Origin: Aminomonas paucivorans DSM 12260
GTDB taxonomy: Bacteria > Synergistota > Synergistia > Synergistales > Synergistaceae
Assembly: GCF_000165795.1 (NCBI RefSeq)
Contig: NZ_CM001022.1
Location: 496,001 to 560,000, forward strand
DNA length: 64,000 bases
Reading direction: 5' to 3'
In this document: piece by piece, positions 8,821-17,567 of the stretch
How positions within the stretch are numbered: the first letter of the stretch is position 1
Layout: each line of letters begins with the position of its first letter
Notes under the pieces: generated by a model
What the model was told of the DNA's origin: nothing
Seen by the model: the letters and a program-made list of their open reading frames with translations, nothing else
Database searches by the model: none
Made by a program: the position numbers and the translations under genes

Positions 8821-9003
8821 ATGAGAAACCGCAATCCCCTCACGGGAGGGATCGTGCTGGTGGTGCTGGGGGTGCTCTTCCTGCTGTCCAACCACGGACT
8901 GCTTCCCCCCCTGGGGTCCCTCTTCGACAGGTGGTGGCCCCTGTTCCTCATCGTGCCGGGGCTCCTGATGCTGGCGCGGCGGTGGCGTTCTCCCCGGAAC
9001 TAG
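8821..9003 (+). CDS. Small LiaI/LiaF-type transmembrane protein
   Basis: A 60-residue membrane protein with two hydrophobic segments (about 10-25 and 36-53) separated by a short loop with FDRWWPLFLI. This is the hallmark of the LiaI-LiaF-like transmembrane region family (DUF5668-like), in which a conserved W-W/P-rich stretch precedes helix 2. AGAAAGGAG lies upstream of the ATG. Family members sit in envelope-stress systems, but here it lies between metabolic genes and its role is unknown. It starts 42 bases after the DapB-like gene. Confidence 0.8.
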   Translation: MRNRNPLTGGIVLVVLGVLFLLSNHGLLPPLGSLFDRWWPLFLIVPGLLMLARRWRSPRN

Positions 9004-9043
9004 ACGGCCTCGAACAGGCCGGGCCCCACAAGGAGGCGGTTTG

Positions 9044-10159
9044 GTGAAATACGTGCGCATGCCCATCGAAGCGGAGTCCCCGGAACAGTACGGGTACGAC
9101 CGAATCCGGTTCAACCTCACCGAGAGTTCCCTGCGGGACCGGCCCTTGAGCGACCTGGGGGTGGATCTTCAGGATTTCCAGCGGCTGCTTCTGGCCTACG
9201 GGGACCATCGGGGGCACCCGGGGCTTCGGGAGGAGATCGCCTCCCTGTCCGGCGTGACGGCGGACCAGGTTCTGGTGACCCCCGGGGCCGCGGGGGCCCT
9301 GTTCCTGCTGGCCACGGCGCTGCTGGAGCGGGAGGACCACCTGGTGGTGCTCCGGCCCAACTACGCCACCAACATCGAGACCCCCCGGGCCATCGGGTGC
9401 GCCATCACCTTCCTGGACCTGGCCTTCGAGGAGGGCTTCCGGGTGGACCCGGGGCGCCTGGCCTCCCTGGTCCGGCCGAACACCAGGCTGGTGAGCCTCA
9501 CCTGTCCCCACAACCCCACGGGGACCTCCCTCTCCGAGGAGGAGCTGCGGGAGGTGCTGGACCTGGCGGAGGCCCGGGGGTGCCGCCTCCTCTTCGACGA
9601 GACCTACCGGGAGATGCGCTTCGGCGGCCCCCTGCCCGTGGCGGCGTCCCTTTCCTCCCGGGCGGTGAGCGTCTCCTCCCTTTCCAAGACCTACGGCATC
9701 CCGGGCATCCGGGTGGGCTGGATCTGCTGCGGCGACCCGGAGCTGTACGACCTGCTTCTGGCGGCGAAGGAACAGATGGGAATCTGCGGCAGCGTGGTGG
9801 ACGAGGAGCTGGCCTATCGAGCCCTGCTGCGCCGCGCCGCCTGGCTGCCGGACATCCGGGCCCGCATCGCCCTGGCCTTCGACACCGTGAAGGGTTGGAT
9901 GGAGGAGCAGGATCTTTTCCAGTGGGTTCCCCCCCAGGGCGGGGTGGTGTGTTTCCCCCGGCTTCGGGAGGACGTGGACCCGGACCGGTTCTACCGGGTG
10001 CTGAACGAACGCTACGGGGTCTTCGTGGGCCCCGGCCACTGGTTCGAACAGCCCCGGCGCTACATGCGGGTGGGCTACGGCTGGCCGAAGCCGGAGGAGC
10101 TGGCGGGGGGCCTGGCGGGCCTGGCCGCCGCGGCTTCGGACGCCCTGGAGGGCCGGTAG
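9044..10159 (+). CDS. Class I/II PLP-dependent aminotransferase
   Basis: Fold-type I aminotransferase of about 371 residues. The Schiff-base Lys lies in SSLSKTYGIPGIRVGW near residue 210. The conserved CPHNPTGT and FDETYREM supply the usual Asn, Asp and Tyr contacts to PLP, and the substrate-carboxylate Arg is in RYMRVGYG near the C-terminus. AGGAGG at 9031-9036 is seven bases from the GTG at 9044; a TTG at 9041 is the alternative start. The stop is immediately followed by the ATG of the homoserine-dehydrogenase-like gene, so the two are coupled. Together with the DapB-like gene this looks like a small amino-acid pathway, substrate undetermined. Confidence 0.92.
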   Translation: MKYVRMPIEAESPEQYGYDRIRFNLTESSLRDRPLSDLGVDLQDFQRLLLAYGDHRGHPGLREEIASLSGVTADQVLVTPGAAGALFLLATALLEREDHLVVLRPNYATNIETPRAIGCAITFLDLAFEEGFRVDPGRLASLVRPNTRLVSLTCPHNPTGTSLSEEELREVLDLAEARGCRLLFDETYREMRFGGPLPVAASLSSRAVSVSSLSKTYGIPGIRVGWICCGDPELYDLLLAAKEQMGICGSVVDEELAYRALLRRAAWLPDIRARIALAFDTVKGWMEEQDLFQWVPPQGGVVCFPRLREDVDPDRFYRVLNERYGVFVGPGHWFEQPRRYMRVGYGWPKPEELAGGLAGLAAAASDALEGR

Positions 10160-11230
10160 ATGTCTCGGGTGGGCTACCGGGGAGAGGGGCACCCCCTGCG
10201 GGTCCTCTTCGTGGGGTTCGGCAACGTGGGGCGAACCGCCGGGGAGATCCTGCAGGATCCGAAACGCTACCCCGGGGTGGCGGATCTGGACCTGGCGACG
10301 GTGGGGCTGATCACCCGCACCCGGGGCTGCCTGGCGAACCCCTCGGGGGTGGACCTGCCCCGGGCTCTGGAGGAACTGAAGACCCGGGGTCGCTTCGCCC
10401 CGGACCACCCCGACCGGACGGATCTGGACGGCCTGACCGCCGCCCGGACCCTGGACTACCACGTCCTGGTGGAGATCTCCCCCCTGAACGTGGCCGCCCG
10501 GGGAGAGCCCGCCATCTCCCACGTCCGGGCCGCCCTGAGCCGGGGTCGTCACGCCGTGACCGCCAACAAGGGCCCCGTGGCGTGGGCCCACGAGGAACTC
10601 TGCGCCCTGGCGGAGGAGAAGGGGGCGGCCTTCCTCAAGGAGACCACGGTGATGGACGGGGTGCCGGTGTTCAACCTGGCGGAGCGGTGCATGCAGGGCT
10701 GTCGGGTCCTGGAGATCGAGGGGATCCTCAACTCCACCTCCAACTGGGTGCTGGCGGGGCTGGAGGAGGGGCTTTCCCTGGAGGCGGCGGTGCGGGTCGC
10801 CCAGGAGGCGGGGATCGCCGAGGCGGACCCGAGCCACGATCTGGAAGGGTGGGACGGGGCGGTGAAGGTGTCCGCCCTGGCCAACGGCCTCATGGGAGGG
10901 GAGCTGACGCCGGATCAGGTGGAGCGGGTCGGCATGAGCCACCTCACCCCGGAGACGGTGGCCTCCGCCCGGACCCGAGGGCGGCGCTTCAAGATGCTTT
11001 GCCGGGCCTGGCGAGATGAGGAGGGGGTCCTCAAGGGGCGCTCCGCCCTGGAGGAACTGCCCCTGGACCACTTCTACGCCTCCGTGTCCGGGGCGGGGGC
11101 GGCCCTGACCCTGCGCACGGACCTGCTCCACACCATCCGTGTGGTGGAGGAAGGGGGGACCTCCCTGGTCCCCACGGCCTACGGGGTCTTAAGCGACCTC
11201 CTGGCCCTGCGGGACCGAATGAATTTCTGA
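10160..11230 (+). CDS. Homoserine dehydrogenase-like oxidoreductase
   Basis: NAD(P)-dependent oxidoreductase of 356 residues with the homoserine dehydrogenase fold. The Rossmann loop VGFGNVGR is near residue 17. The family block VTANKGP is near 133, GILNSTSNWVL near 192 (usual form GILNGTTN), and EADPSHDLEGWDGAVKVSAL near 222-241 holds the catalytic Asp and Lys. There is no ACT domain, so feedback control by threonine through ACT is not expected. It starts one base after the aminotransferase stop. It may be a true homoserine dehydrogenase or a relative acting on another amino-semialdehyde, and the neighbours argue for keeping that open. Confidence 0.85.
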   Translation: MSRVGYRGEGHPLRVLFVGFGNVGRTAGEILQDPKRYPGVADLDLATVGLITRTRGCLANPSGVDLPRALEELKTRGRFAPDHPDRTDLDGLTAARTLDYHVLVEISPLNVAARGEPAISHVRAALSRGRHAVTANKGPVAWAHEELCALAEEKGAAFLKETTVMDGVPVFNLAERCMQGCRVLEIEGILNSTSNWVLAGLEEGLSLEAAVRVAQEAGIAEADPSHDLEGWDGAVKVSALANGLMGGELTPDQVERVGMSHLTPETVASARTRGRRFKMLCRAWRDEEGVLKGRSALEELPLDHFYASVSGAGAALTLRTDLLHTIRVVEEGGTSLVPTAYGVLSDLLALRDRMNF

Positions 11231-11238
11231 CGGGGCCT

Positions 11239-11259
11239 CCGGTTCAGCCGGTCTTTTTT
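11239..11259 (+). terminator. Weak Rho-independent terminator after the dehydrogenase gene
   Basis: A short GC stem (CCGG-TTCAG-CCGG) is followed by six T residues at 11254-11259, nine bases past the stop of the homoserine-dehydrogenase-like gene. The stem is only four pairs, so strength is uncertain. Confidence 0.5.
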
Positions 11260-11342
11260 GTCCCGCGGATCCCTCGTCTTTTCCTCTCGAACCCTCCTGG
11301 AGGTGGAGACGGGGTCAGTTTTCTGGGCCCGTTCCGGTGGAG

Positions 11343-11449
11343 TACAATGAAATCGACCCGACGGAAGGATGCCGCCCTGCAGCGGGGAGTGGTGCCGTGA
11401 AAACCAAGGGGGCACGCTTTGACGTTCCCGAATCGGGGGGGCTCATGAG
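11343..11449 (+). promoter_or_regulatory. Orphan promoter and truncated reading-frame start abutting the IS5 element
   Basis: A -10-like TACAAT (11343-11348) is followed by GGGGAG and a GTG at 11398 that opens a short frame (KTKGARFDVPESGG...). The frame runs into the IS5 end and stops about 40 codons in. This looks like the promoter and beginning of something interrupted by the insertion; the nearest downstream gene in the same direction is the GGDEF-EAL gene at 12740. The rest of 11260-11342 shows nothing recognisable. Confidence 0.35.
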
Positions 11450-12705
11450 GGAACCTCTACAAAACCCTCTTTTCGAACGGCTTTTGCGTACATCAGACGA
11501 GGTGTACCCCTTTTGAGGCCCTGCCGGGGTTTGTCTCTCCCCCTGGGGGGCTTTTCCCAGGGATCAGGGGCCACTCTTGCCCCTCAGGCCCATACGTAGA
11601 CCTGCGTCACCAGGTAGGTGAAGCGCTGGAGGTTGTAGACCAGGTTGCGAAGGCCGATGCGGGCCTTTGCTCGAGCCAGGCCGATGCTACGCAGCAAGAG
11701 GGTCCCCGCCTGCTGTTTCTGGGCCGCAAAGATGTGTTCCACCCGGCTGCGAATGCGAGATCGAGTCCGGTTGCCCTGTTTCTCCCATCTGGTCAGGGGG
11801 TGTCCCGAGGTCCCCTTCCTCTGGATGTGCTCCCGGTACCCCACCTGGCGCAGGTACTCCAGGTGGGAAGCGGAACGATAAGCCGAGTCTGCCCAGACGT
11901 CTTTGCTGGTGTTCCCGAGATCCAGTAGTTCCTTGAAAACCTGGCTGTCGTGCACCGAGGCGGGGGTGACGGCATAGCGCCGGATGAGTTTGCAGGAGAC
12001 GTCCGCCTCGATGTGGTTCTTGTACCCGAAGGTGCTCTTGCCGTTCTTCACGGTCCATCTCGCTTCGGTGTCCTTCTGGCGAGACTTGGTTTCGCTCCAT
12101 TCCTGGGGCGGGTTGCCTTCTCGGATCTGTCGGTTCTCCTCCCGGCTGTTCCTCTGGATGGGGACGCTGACAAGAGAGGCATCCACGATCTGTCCCTTCC
12201 GGGCCTCCAGCCCCATCTGGCGAAGGGCTTCATCGAACCGGGCGAAGAGGAATTCCACCAGACCCGCCTGGGTCAGCTGTTCCCGAAACAGCCACAGCGT
12301 CTTGGCATCGGGGACCCGGTCCTCCAGGGAAAGACCGCAGAAGCGCTGAAAGGAGAGACGATCCCGGATCTGGTATTCCATGGCGTCATCCGACAGGTTG
12401 TACAAAGACCCAAGCACCAGAATCTTGAACATCAGCAGGGGGTCGAAGGGCTTGCGACCCGCAGGGGAGCCGGTGGTACGCAGACTCTCCCGGAAGGCCC
12501 GAAGGGGTTCCTCGAAGATGCGCCAGTCCACCGTCTCCGCAAGGGTCACCAAGGGATCCTTGCCCTTGTCCAGTCGTTGGTAGGCCATCTCTTCGAAGAA
12601 CAATTTCCCCTGGCGCATCCTCTCAAACCGCCTCTCCTGGTGGGTCTTGGGCGGAACCACGAGCGGCTCCCCGTTGGTTCAGTGTACTACCCTTGTTGTG
12701 GTTCT
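11450..12705. mobile_element. IS5-family insertion sequence
   Basis: About 1.26 kb containing one intact transposase gene on the minus strand. Imperfect terminal inverted repeats are proposed from GGAACCTCTACAA at the left end (11450) and AGAACCACAACAA read inward from the right end (12705), agreeing at 11 of 13 positions. No clean target duplication is visible, so the exact ends are uncertain by several bases. It lies directly upstream of the GGDEF-EAL gene. Confidence 0.6.
11584..12660 (-). CDS. IS5-family transposase
   Basis: DDE transposase of 358 residues, full length with no frameshift. The N-terminal part has FDPLLMFKILVLGSLYNLSD, typical of the IS5-type DUF772 region. The catalytic triad candidates are the Asp in GQIVDASL near residue 162, the Asp in WADSAYRS near 261 and the Glu in SRVEHIFA near 310. 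GTG at 12660 has GGGGAG seven bases upstream. The element should be able to move if the terminal repeats are functional. Confidence 0.92.
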   Translation of the reverse strand: MVPPKTHQERRFERMRQGKLFFEEMAYQRLDKGKDPLVTLAETVDWRIFEEPLRAFRESLRTTGSPAGRKPFDPLLMFKILVLGSLYNLSDDAMEYQIRDRLSFQRFCGLSLEDRVPDAKTLWLFREQLTQAGLVEFLFARFDEALRQMGLEARKGQIVDASLVSVPIQRNSREENRQIREGNPPQEWSETKSRQKDTEARWTVKNGKSTFGYKNHIEADVSCKLIRRYAVTPASVHDSQVFKELLDLGNTSKDVWADSAYRSASHLEYLRQVGYREHIQRKGTSGHPLTRWEKQGNRTRSRIRSRVEHIFAAQKQQAGTLLLRSIGLARAKARIGLRNLVYNLQRFTYLVTQVYVWA

Positions 12706-12739
12706 TTCAGCCCTGAAGGACGGATTTCTAGAGGTGCCC

Positions 12740-15586
12740 ATGAGAGAACGTTTCGCCTTTCTGGATCGAACCTGGTTCCGTCTCGCCCTCTCTCTGGGGG
12801 TGCTCTTCGCCGCCTTCGGCTTCTTCCTGTACATCCTGGCCGCGGAGGCCCGGGTGAACGCCCTGGAGGAGCGCCGCCAGGATGTGCGGCGCTTGGTAGA
12901 GGTTGCTCGGGCCTCCCTGCGCCCCATCCTGTCCCGGGTCCGTGATGGGGAGCTGTCCCGGGAGGAAGGGCGGCGGCTGGTGGTGCGGGTGGTCAGGCAG
13001 ATGATCTACCGGGACGTCCACGGTCCCAACTACTTTTTCCTCCTGGATTACGACGGAACCCTGTGGGTGAACCCCTACCTTCCCCAAAGGGAGGGGACGA
13101 AACAGGCGGATTTCACCTATCCCCAGGGACTGCCCTTGGAGCAGGAGCTTGTCCGAATCGCCCGCACCCGAGGGGAAGGGATCGTCCGCTACCTTTACCC
13201 GCCTCCTTTTTCCTCGGAACCTCAGGAAAAAGTCTCCTACGTGGCGTCGTTGCCGGAGATCCGGTGTGTCCTGGGCACCGGGGCCTACGTCCTGGATCTG
13301 GACAGGGCACTGAGGGCTCACCTGCGGGGCGTGGCCCTGACGGGGTCCTTCATCCTGATCCTGGGCCTCTTCATCAGCCTCCGCATCCTCTCCCCCCTTC
13401 TGAAAAGCTATTCCGTCCTTCTGGAGGCCATGCGCGGCCTTGCCCGAGACCCTCAAAAGCCCCCCACCCTGTCTTTGGAGGGTTTTCGAGAGGGTTCCGA
13501 GTCCTGGCTTCTCCTGTCCGCCTTTCTGGACATGGACCGACGCCTCCGGGAGACAGGGGCCCAGCTTCTCCAGGACGAGGAGCGGCTGCGCATCCTGGTG
13601 GAGGAGGCCCCCGACGGTTTTCTGGAGCTGGATGGGGACTCTCGGGTGGTGAGGACGAACCGCCGATTCTGCGAGCTGATGGGGGCCTCTCCGGAGGACC
13701 TCCTTTCCCGCCCGGTGGAGGAGCTGTTCCACCCGGACGACCTGATCACGACCCCCCTGGTGTACGAGGAGGTGCTGCGAGGCGGGGTGGTCACCCGGGA
13801 GCGGCGGCTTCTGCGCCCCTGGGGGGCCCCCCTTCGGGTGGAGATGCGCAGCAAACTTCTCTCCGACGGGACGGTCATGAGCCTCTTCCGGGACCTTTCG
13901 GAGCGGGAGGAGGCCCAGGCCCGCCTTCAGGAACAGCAGTCTCTTCTAGAGGCTCTCTTCGCAAACGCCCCCTTTGAGCTGTGGGTCCGGGACGCGAAAG
14001 GCAGGATGCTCCTCCAGAACCCCCTGGCTCGGAAAGGGCAGGGAAACCTGCTGGGCGAGGCAGTGGAGGAACACCGGGGCCTGTCGGAGGAGACCCGTCG
14101 CCTCTGGCGGGAGACCAACCGAAAGGTCCTGGCGGGAGACGTCATCCAGAGGGAGGAGATGGAGATCCGGGAGGGGCGGGAGATCTGCCTGTACAAGGTC
14201 ATCGCTCCCATCTGGAGGGAGGGGAAGGTCCGGGGCATCCTGGGGGTGAGCCTGGACGTGACGGAGGAGAAGGTACAGGCCCAGCAGATCGAACGCATGG
14301 CCTTCTACGACGCCCTCACCGATCTGCCCAACCTGCGACTCTTCAACGCCCACCTGGAGGAGCGCCTGGCCGCCGTCCGGGATGGGGGGGAGGGAGGAGC
14401 GCTGCTCTTCCTGGACCTGGACGACTTCAAGCTGGTGAACGATTCCCTGGGACATGCCCTGGGGGACCAGTTCCTGGTGGAGGTGGCGGCGCGGATCCGC
14501 ACCGTTCTGGGGCCGGACCGCCTGGCCGCCCGACTGGGGGGGGACGAGTTCCTCGTCCTGTCCGCCCCCGGCGAGGGCTGTCGGGATGTGGACATCCTGG
14601 CCAACGAGCTTCTGGGGCTGTTCGAGGCCCCCTTCGAGCAGGGAGGGGTGCGGCAGTTCCTCTCCGCCACCCTGGGGGTGGCGTGTTTCCCCGAGGACGG
14701 CCTCTACCCCGAGGCCCTGCTGGCTCAGGCGGACATGGCCCTGCACAAGGCCAAGCGGGAGGGGAAGCGGAGCTTCCGGTTCTACGACGCCGCCCTGCAG
14801 GAGGAGGTGGTCAAATCCCGGGAGCTGGAGAACCACCTGCGGGATGCCCTGGAGGCGGGGGAACTGGAGGTGTTCTTCCAGCCCCAGGTGGGGGTGTCCA
14901 GCGGCCGTGTGGAGGCCCTGGAAGCCCTGGCGCGGTGGCATTCCCCCACCCTGGGTCAGATCTCCCCCGGGCGCTTCATCCCCGTGGCGGAGCGCTCCGG
15001 CCTCATCGTCCCCCTGGGGGCCCTGGTGCTTCGGGAGGCCTGCCGCTTCGCCGCCGGGCTGGAGGCCCAGGGGCTGCCGTCCCTGCGGGTGGCGGTGAAC
15101 GTGTCCGCCCGGCAGCTTCTCCAGGAGGACTTCGCCGAGACCACCCTCCGGGTCCTGGAGGAGACGGGGTTGGCTCCCTCCCTGCTGGAGGTGGAAATCA
15201 CCGAGACCACCCTCATGGAGTCCTTCGACCGGGTGTCGGAGACCCTGAGGCACCTTCGGGAGAAGGGGGTCCGGGTGGCCCTGGACGACTTCGGCATGGG
15301 CTATTCCTCCCTTACCTACCTGCGCCGCCTCCCCCTGGACACCCTGAAGATCGACCGCTCCTTCATCGTGGACTCCCGCCGGGAGGGCAACCGGGTCATC
15401 ACCCGGGCCATGGTGCGCCTGGGCCACGACCTGGGGCTGGAGGTGGTGGCGGAGGGGGTGGAGACGGAGGAGCATCGGGCCTTTGCGGACGAGGCGGAGT
15501 GCGACGTGATCCAGGGGTACTGGTACAGCCGCCCCCTGCCGCCGGAGGAGGTCCGGGCCTTCCTGTCCCGCCAGGGGGACTTGTGA
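12740..15586 (+). CDS. Cache-PAS-PAS-GGDEF-EAL cyclic di-GMP enzyme
   Basis: Bifunctional-type membrane protein of 948 residues. Helix 1 lies at about 14-36. A Cache-like periplasmic domain follows, with NYFFLLDYDGTLWVNPY near 95-111 and GTGAYVLDLD before helix 2 near 200-220. Two PAS domains are at about 285-400 and 405-515, GGDEF at 520-690 and EAL at 700-945. The cyclase motif is GGDEF near residue 599, but the I-site position reads LGPD, so Arg is missing. All EAL catalytic signatures are present: EALARW, NVSARQL, EITET, LDDFGMGYSS, LKIDRSFI and EGVETEE. Phosphodiesterase activity is likely. The ATG at 12740 is preceded by GAGGTG only 35 bases beyond the IS5 end, so its original promoter may be displaced. 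Confidence 0.93.
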   Translation: MRERFAFLDRTWFRLALSLGVLFAAFGFFLYILAAEARVNALEERRQDVRRLVEVARASLRPILSRVRDGELSREEGRRLVVRVVRQMIYRDVHGPNYFFLLDYDGTLWVNPYLPQREGTKQADFTYPQGLPLEQELVRIARTRGEGIVRYLYPPPFSSEPQEKVSYVASLPEIRCVLGTGAYVLDLDRALRAHLRGVALTGSFILILGLFISLRILSPLLKSYSVLLEAMRGLARDPQKPPTLSLEGFREGSESWLLLSAFLDMDRRLRETGAQLLQDEERLRILVEEAPDGFLELDGDSRVVRTNRRFCELMGASPEDLLSRPVEELFHPDDLITTPLVYEEVLRGGVVTRERRLLRPWGAPLRVEMRSKLLSDGTVMSLFRDLSEREEAQARLQEQQSLLEALFANAPFELWVRDAKGRMLLQNPLARKGQGNLLGEAVEEHRGLSEETRRLWRETNRKVLAGDVIQREEMEIREGREICLYKVIAPIWREGKVRGILGVSLDVTEEKVQAQQIERMAFYDALTDLPNLRLFNAHLEERLAAVRDGGEGGALLFLDLDDFKLVNDSLGHALGDQFLVEVAARIRTVLGPDRLAARLGGDEFLVLSAPGEGCRDVDILANELLGLFEAPFEQGGVRQFLSATLGVACFPEDGLYPEALLAQADMALHKAKREGKRSFRFYDAALQEEVVKSRELENHLRDALEAGELEVFFQPQVGVSSGRVEALEALARWHSPTLGQISPGRFIPVAERSGLIVPLGALVLREACRFAAGLEAQGLPSLRVAVNVSARQLLQEDFAETTLRVLEETGLAPSLLEVEITETTLMESFDRVSETLRHLREKGVRVALDDFGMGYSSLTYLRRLPLDTLKIDRSFIVDSRREGNRVITRAMVRLGHDLGLEVVAEGVETEEHRAFADEAECDVIQGYWYSRPLPPEEVRAFLSRQGDL

Positions 15587-15603
15587 CCTCCTTTTGACAC
15601 GTA

Positions 15604-15632
15604 TTGGCACGCCCTGCGTTGGGTGCTATCCT
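15604..15632 (+). promoter_or_regulatory. Promoter of hicAB
   Basis: TTGGCA (15604-15609) and TATCCT (15627-15632) are separated by 17 bases and lie 26 bases before the hicA start. This is a good sigma-70-type match in a GC-rich genome. Confidence 0.55.
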
Positions 15633-15657
15633 TTGGGGATCGGAGGGGGAGCGAGCT

Positions 15658-15849
15658 ATGGGCAGGCAGTTCACCCAGAAGGAACTCATCCGGATGGCCC
15701 TTGCCCGAGGATGGTCCGTCAACGAAACTCGCGGGAAAGGCAGCCATGTGCTTGCGATGAAGGAAGGGGAAAGGCCCTTCCCGATTCCCCGAACGATCAA
15801 GAAAGGCATTCTTGAATCGATCAAGAAACGACTGGGGATCACCGACTAG
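15658..15849 (+). CDS. hicA: HicA-family mRNA interferase toxin
   Basis: Type II toxin of 63 residues, expected to cleave mRNA on translating ribosomes. The dsRBD-like HicA fold signature is clear: KELIRMALARGW, then RGKGSHVLA with the catalytic His, then PFPIPRTIKKGILESIKK. I chose the ATG at 15658 because GGAGGGGGAGC precedes it and family homology starts there. Its antitoxin gene follows after 47 bases on the same strand. The toxin-first order is the usual one for HicAB, and the antitoxin presumably represses the operon. Confidence 0.88.
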   Translation: MGRQFTQKELIRMALARGWSVNETRGKGSHVLAMKEGERPFPIPRTIKKGILESIKKRLGITD

Positions 15850-15896
15850 AGGCAGCGAAGGCCTCGCCGGAGGGTGCCCGAAAGGGAGGTGGCGCG

Positions 15897-16316
15897 GTGA
15901 AGCGACCGGAGCGTTATGCCTATCCTGCGGTCTTCACCACCGACGGAAGCGGGTGGGAGGTGGTTTTCCCGGATCTGGAAAACTGCTTCACCGCAGCGGA
16001 AAGCCTGGAGGAGGCCATCCTGGAGGCGGAGGGAGTCCTGGAGGACTGCCTGTACTTCCGGGAAGTCCAGAAAGACCTCATCCCCCCGCCGACTCCCCTG
16101 GGGAGGCTTGCTGCGCCGGAAGGAGGACTCGTGCAGCTTGTGGTGGCGGATATGCCCCCGGTCAGGCGAGCCTGGAGCCGGAAGGCTGTCAAAAAGACCC
16201 TCACCATTCCGGCCTGGATGGAAGAGGAACTGAAAAAACGCGACGATGTCAACGTCTCTGCGATCCTCCAGGAGGCGCTTCAGCAGAAGCTCAACCTCCG
16301 AGCTCCCGTCCTCTGA
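15897..16316 (+). CDS. hicB: HicB-family antitoxin
   Basis: Antitoxin of 139 residues that should bind and neutralise HicA. Residues 5-50 form the partial RNase-H-like HicB domain (YPAVFTTDGSGWEVVFPDLE, then ESLEEAILEAEGVLEDCL). The C-terminal part KKTLTIPAWMEEELKKR looks like a ribbon-helix-helix DNA-binding region, fitting autoregulation. The GTG at 15897 is preceded by GGGAGGTGGC. It is intact and ends tail-to-tail with mnmA, 19 bases away. Confidence 0.88.
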   Translation: MKRPERYAYPAVFTTDGSGWEVVFPDLENCFTAAESLEEAILEAEGVLEDCLYFREVQKDLIPPPTPLGRLAAPEGGLVQLVVADMPPVRRAWSRKAVKKTLTIPAWMEEELKKRDDVNVSAILQEALQQKLNLRAPVL

Positions 16317-16335
16317 GGCAGCATGGGCGATCCTT

Positions 16336-17394
16336 TCATAGGGGCATCAGAAGTTCCAGGGTGCTGCCCGCCACGACCCGACCCTGTCCGTCGTAGAGCA
16401 CGAGCCTTTGCCCCGGCGCGGGGGCGAATTGGGGCTGATGGAAGCGCACCGTCAGGAAGGCCCCGTCCCAGGACTCCAGGGAACAGGGGCCGGGCTCGCC
16501 CTGGGAGCGCACCTTGCCGAAGAGCTTCGTCTTTCCCCTCAGGGCCTCCGGGATCAGGACGTTCACGCCCCCTCCCCGGACCAGATGCGTCAGAAGGGCC
16601 TCCCTCCGGTCCACCGTCACCCTGTTCCTCCCCCCGTCGACCTCCCGCACGTACAGGGGCTCCGGTGAGGAGACCCCCAACCCCTTCCGCTGTCCCCGGG
16701 TGAAGTTCCCCACCCCTTCGTGGGTCCCCAGGACCCGTCCCGACGGGTCCACCACGGGGCCTTCCCGAAACGCCTCCGGACCCAGGAGCTTCCGGTAGTC
16801 TCCCCCCGGGACGAAGCAGAGCTCCATGCTGTCGGGAGTCTCCGCCGCCTCCAGCCCCGCCTCCCGGGCCAGGCGGCGGGCATCCTCCTTGGACAGGTCC
16901 CCCAGGGGGAAGAGCAGCCGGGAAAGCAGGGACGAGGGGAGCCCCGCCAGGAAGTAGCTCTGGTCCCGCTTGCCGTCCCGCCCCCGGGCCAGGGTGGCCC
17001 GTCCCCCCTCCCGGAGGATGCGGGCGTAGTGCCCCGTGGCCACGGGGACGTCCGCTCCCAGGAGCGTCTCTGCGGCCGCTAGGGCGGCACGGAACTTGAT
17101 GCGCCCGTTGCAGTCCGCGCAGGGATTGGGGGTGCGTCCCCGGAGGTAGGCCTCCCGAAAGGGAGCCACCACCTCCCGGGCGAAGGGCTCCCGCAGGTCC
17201 AGGATCCGATGGGGAAGGTCCAGCCTCTCCGCCGCCCTTCGGGCGCGTCCCGGTCCGGGACCTTCCGGGGTGTCCCCCGGGAGGAGCAGCAGGGTCACCA
17301 GGGTGGGGAGGTAGCCCTCCCGACGGAGAAGCACCGCCGCGGCGCAGCTGTCCACGCCGCCGCTGGCCAGAAGGAGACAGGGGGTTTCGGTCAC
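16336..17394 (-). CDS. mnmA: tRNA-specific 2-thiouridylase MnmA
   Basis: Adenylates and thiolates U34 of tRNA Lys, Glu and Gln, using a persulfide from a sulfurtransferase. The PP-loop reads SGGVDS near residue 9. The two catalytic Cys positions are conserved in NPCADCNGRIKF near 93 and SMELCFVPGG near 186. TGHYARI and NFTRGQRKGLG are also diagnostic. With the GTG at 17394 the protein is 352 residues, the usual size. An upstream in-frame TTG at 17505 would add a poorly conserved 37-residue extension, so I prefer 17394. It is divergent from a ThiF-like gene, an association that hints at shared sulfur-transfer chemistry. Confidence 0.9.
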   Translation of the reverse strand: MTETPCLLLASGGVDSCAAAVLLRREGYLPTLVTLLLLPGDTPEGPGPGRARRAAERLDLPHRILDLREPFAREVVAPFREAYLRGRTPNPCADCNGRIKFRAALAAAETLLGADVPVATGHYARILREGGRATLARGRDGKRDQSYFLAGLPSSLLSRLLFPLGDLSKEDARRLAREAGLEAAETPDSMELCFVPGGDYRKLLGPEAFREGPVVDPSGRVLGTHEGVGNFTRGQRKGLGVSSPEPLYVREVDGGRNRVTVDRREALLTHLVRGGGVNVLIPEALRGKTKLFGKVRSQGEPGPCSLESWDGAFLTVRFHQPQFAPAPGQRLVLYDGQGRVVAGSTLELLMPL

Positions 17395-17567
17395 GGTGGG
17401 GTCGCTCCCGTCGAGGGGGATCGCCTTGCGGCGGCCGAAAGGCGCTGGTAGGGTGGAGCCGGTTTCGGCGGATCGATCTTCGGGCTCCCGGGAAGGGGTT
17501 GTCAAGGACCCCCGGCCTTCGGGAGGGGGCCCGCGCCGGGGGGAGACGTGCCGGAGGAGGGCGGAGC

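Noticed and set aside
16336-17505. MnmA start at the TTG at 17505
   Set aside because: It adds 37 residues before the conserved PP-loop, more than family members have, and lacks a good ribosome site. The GTG at 17394 is preferred, though not proven.
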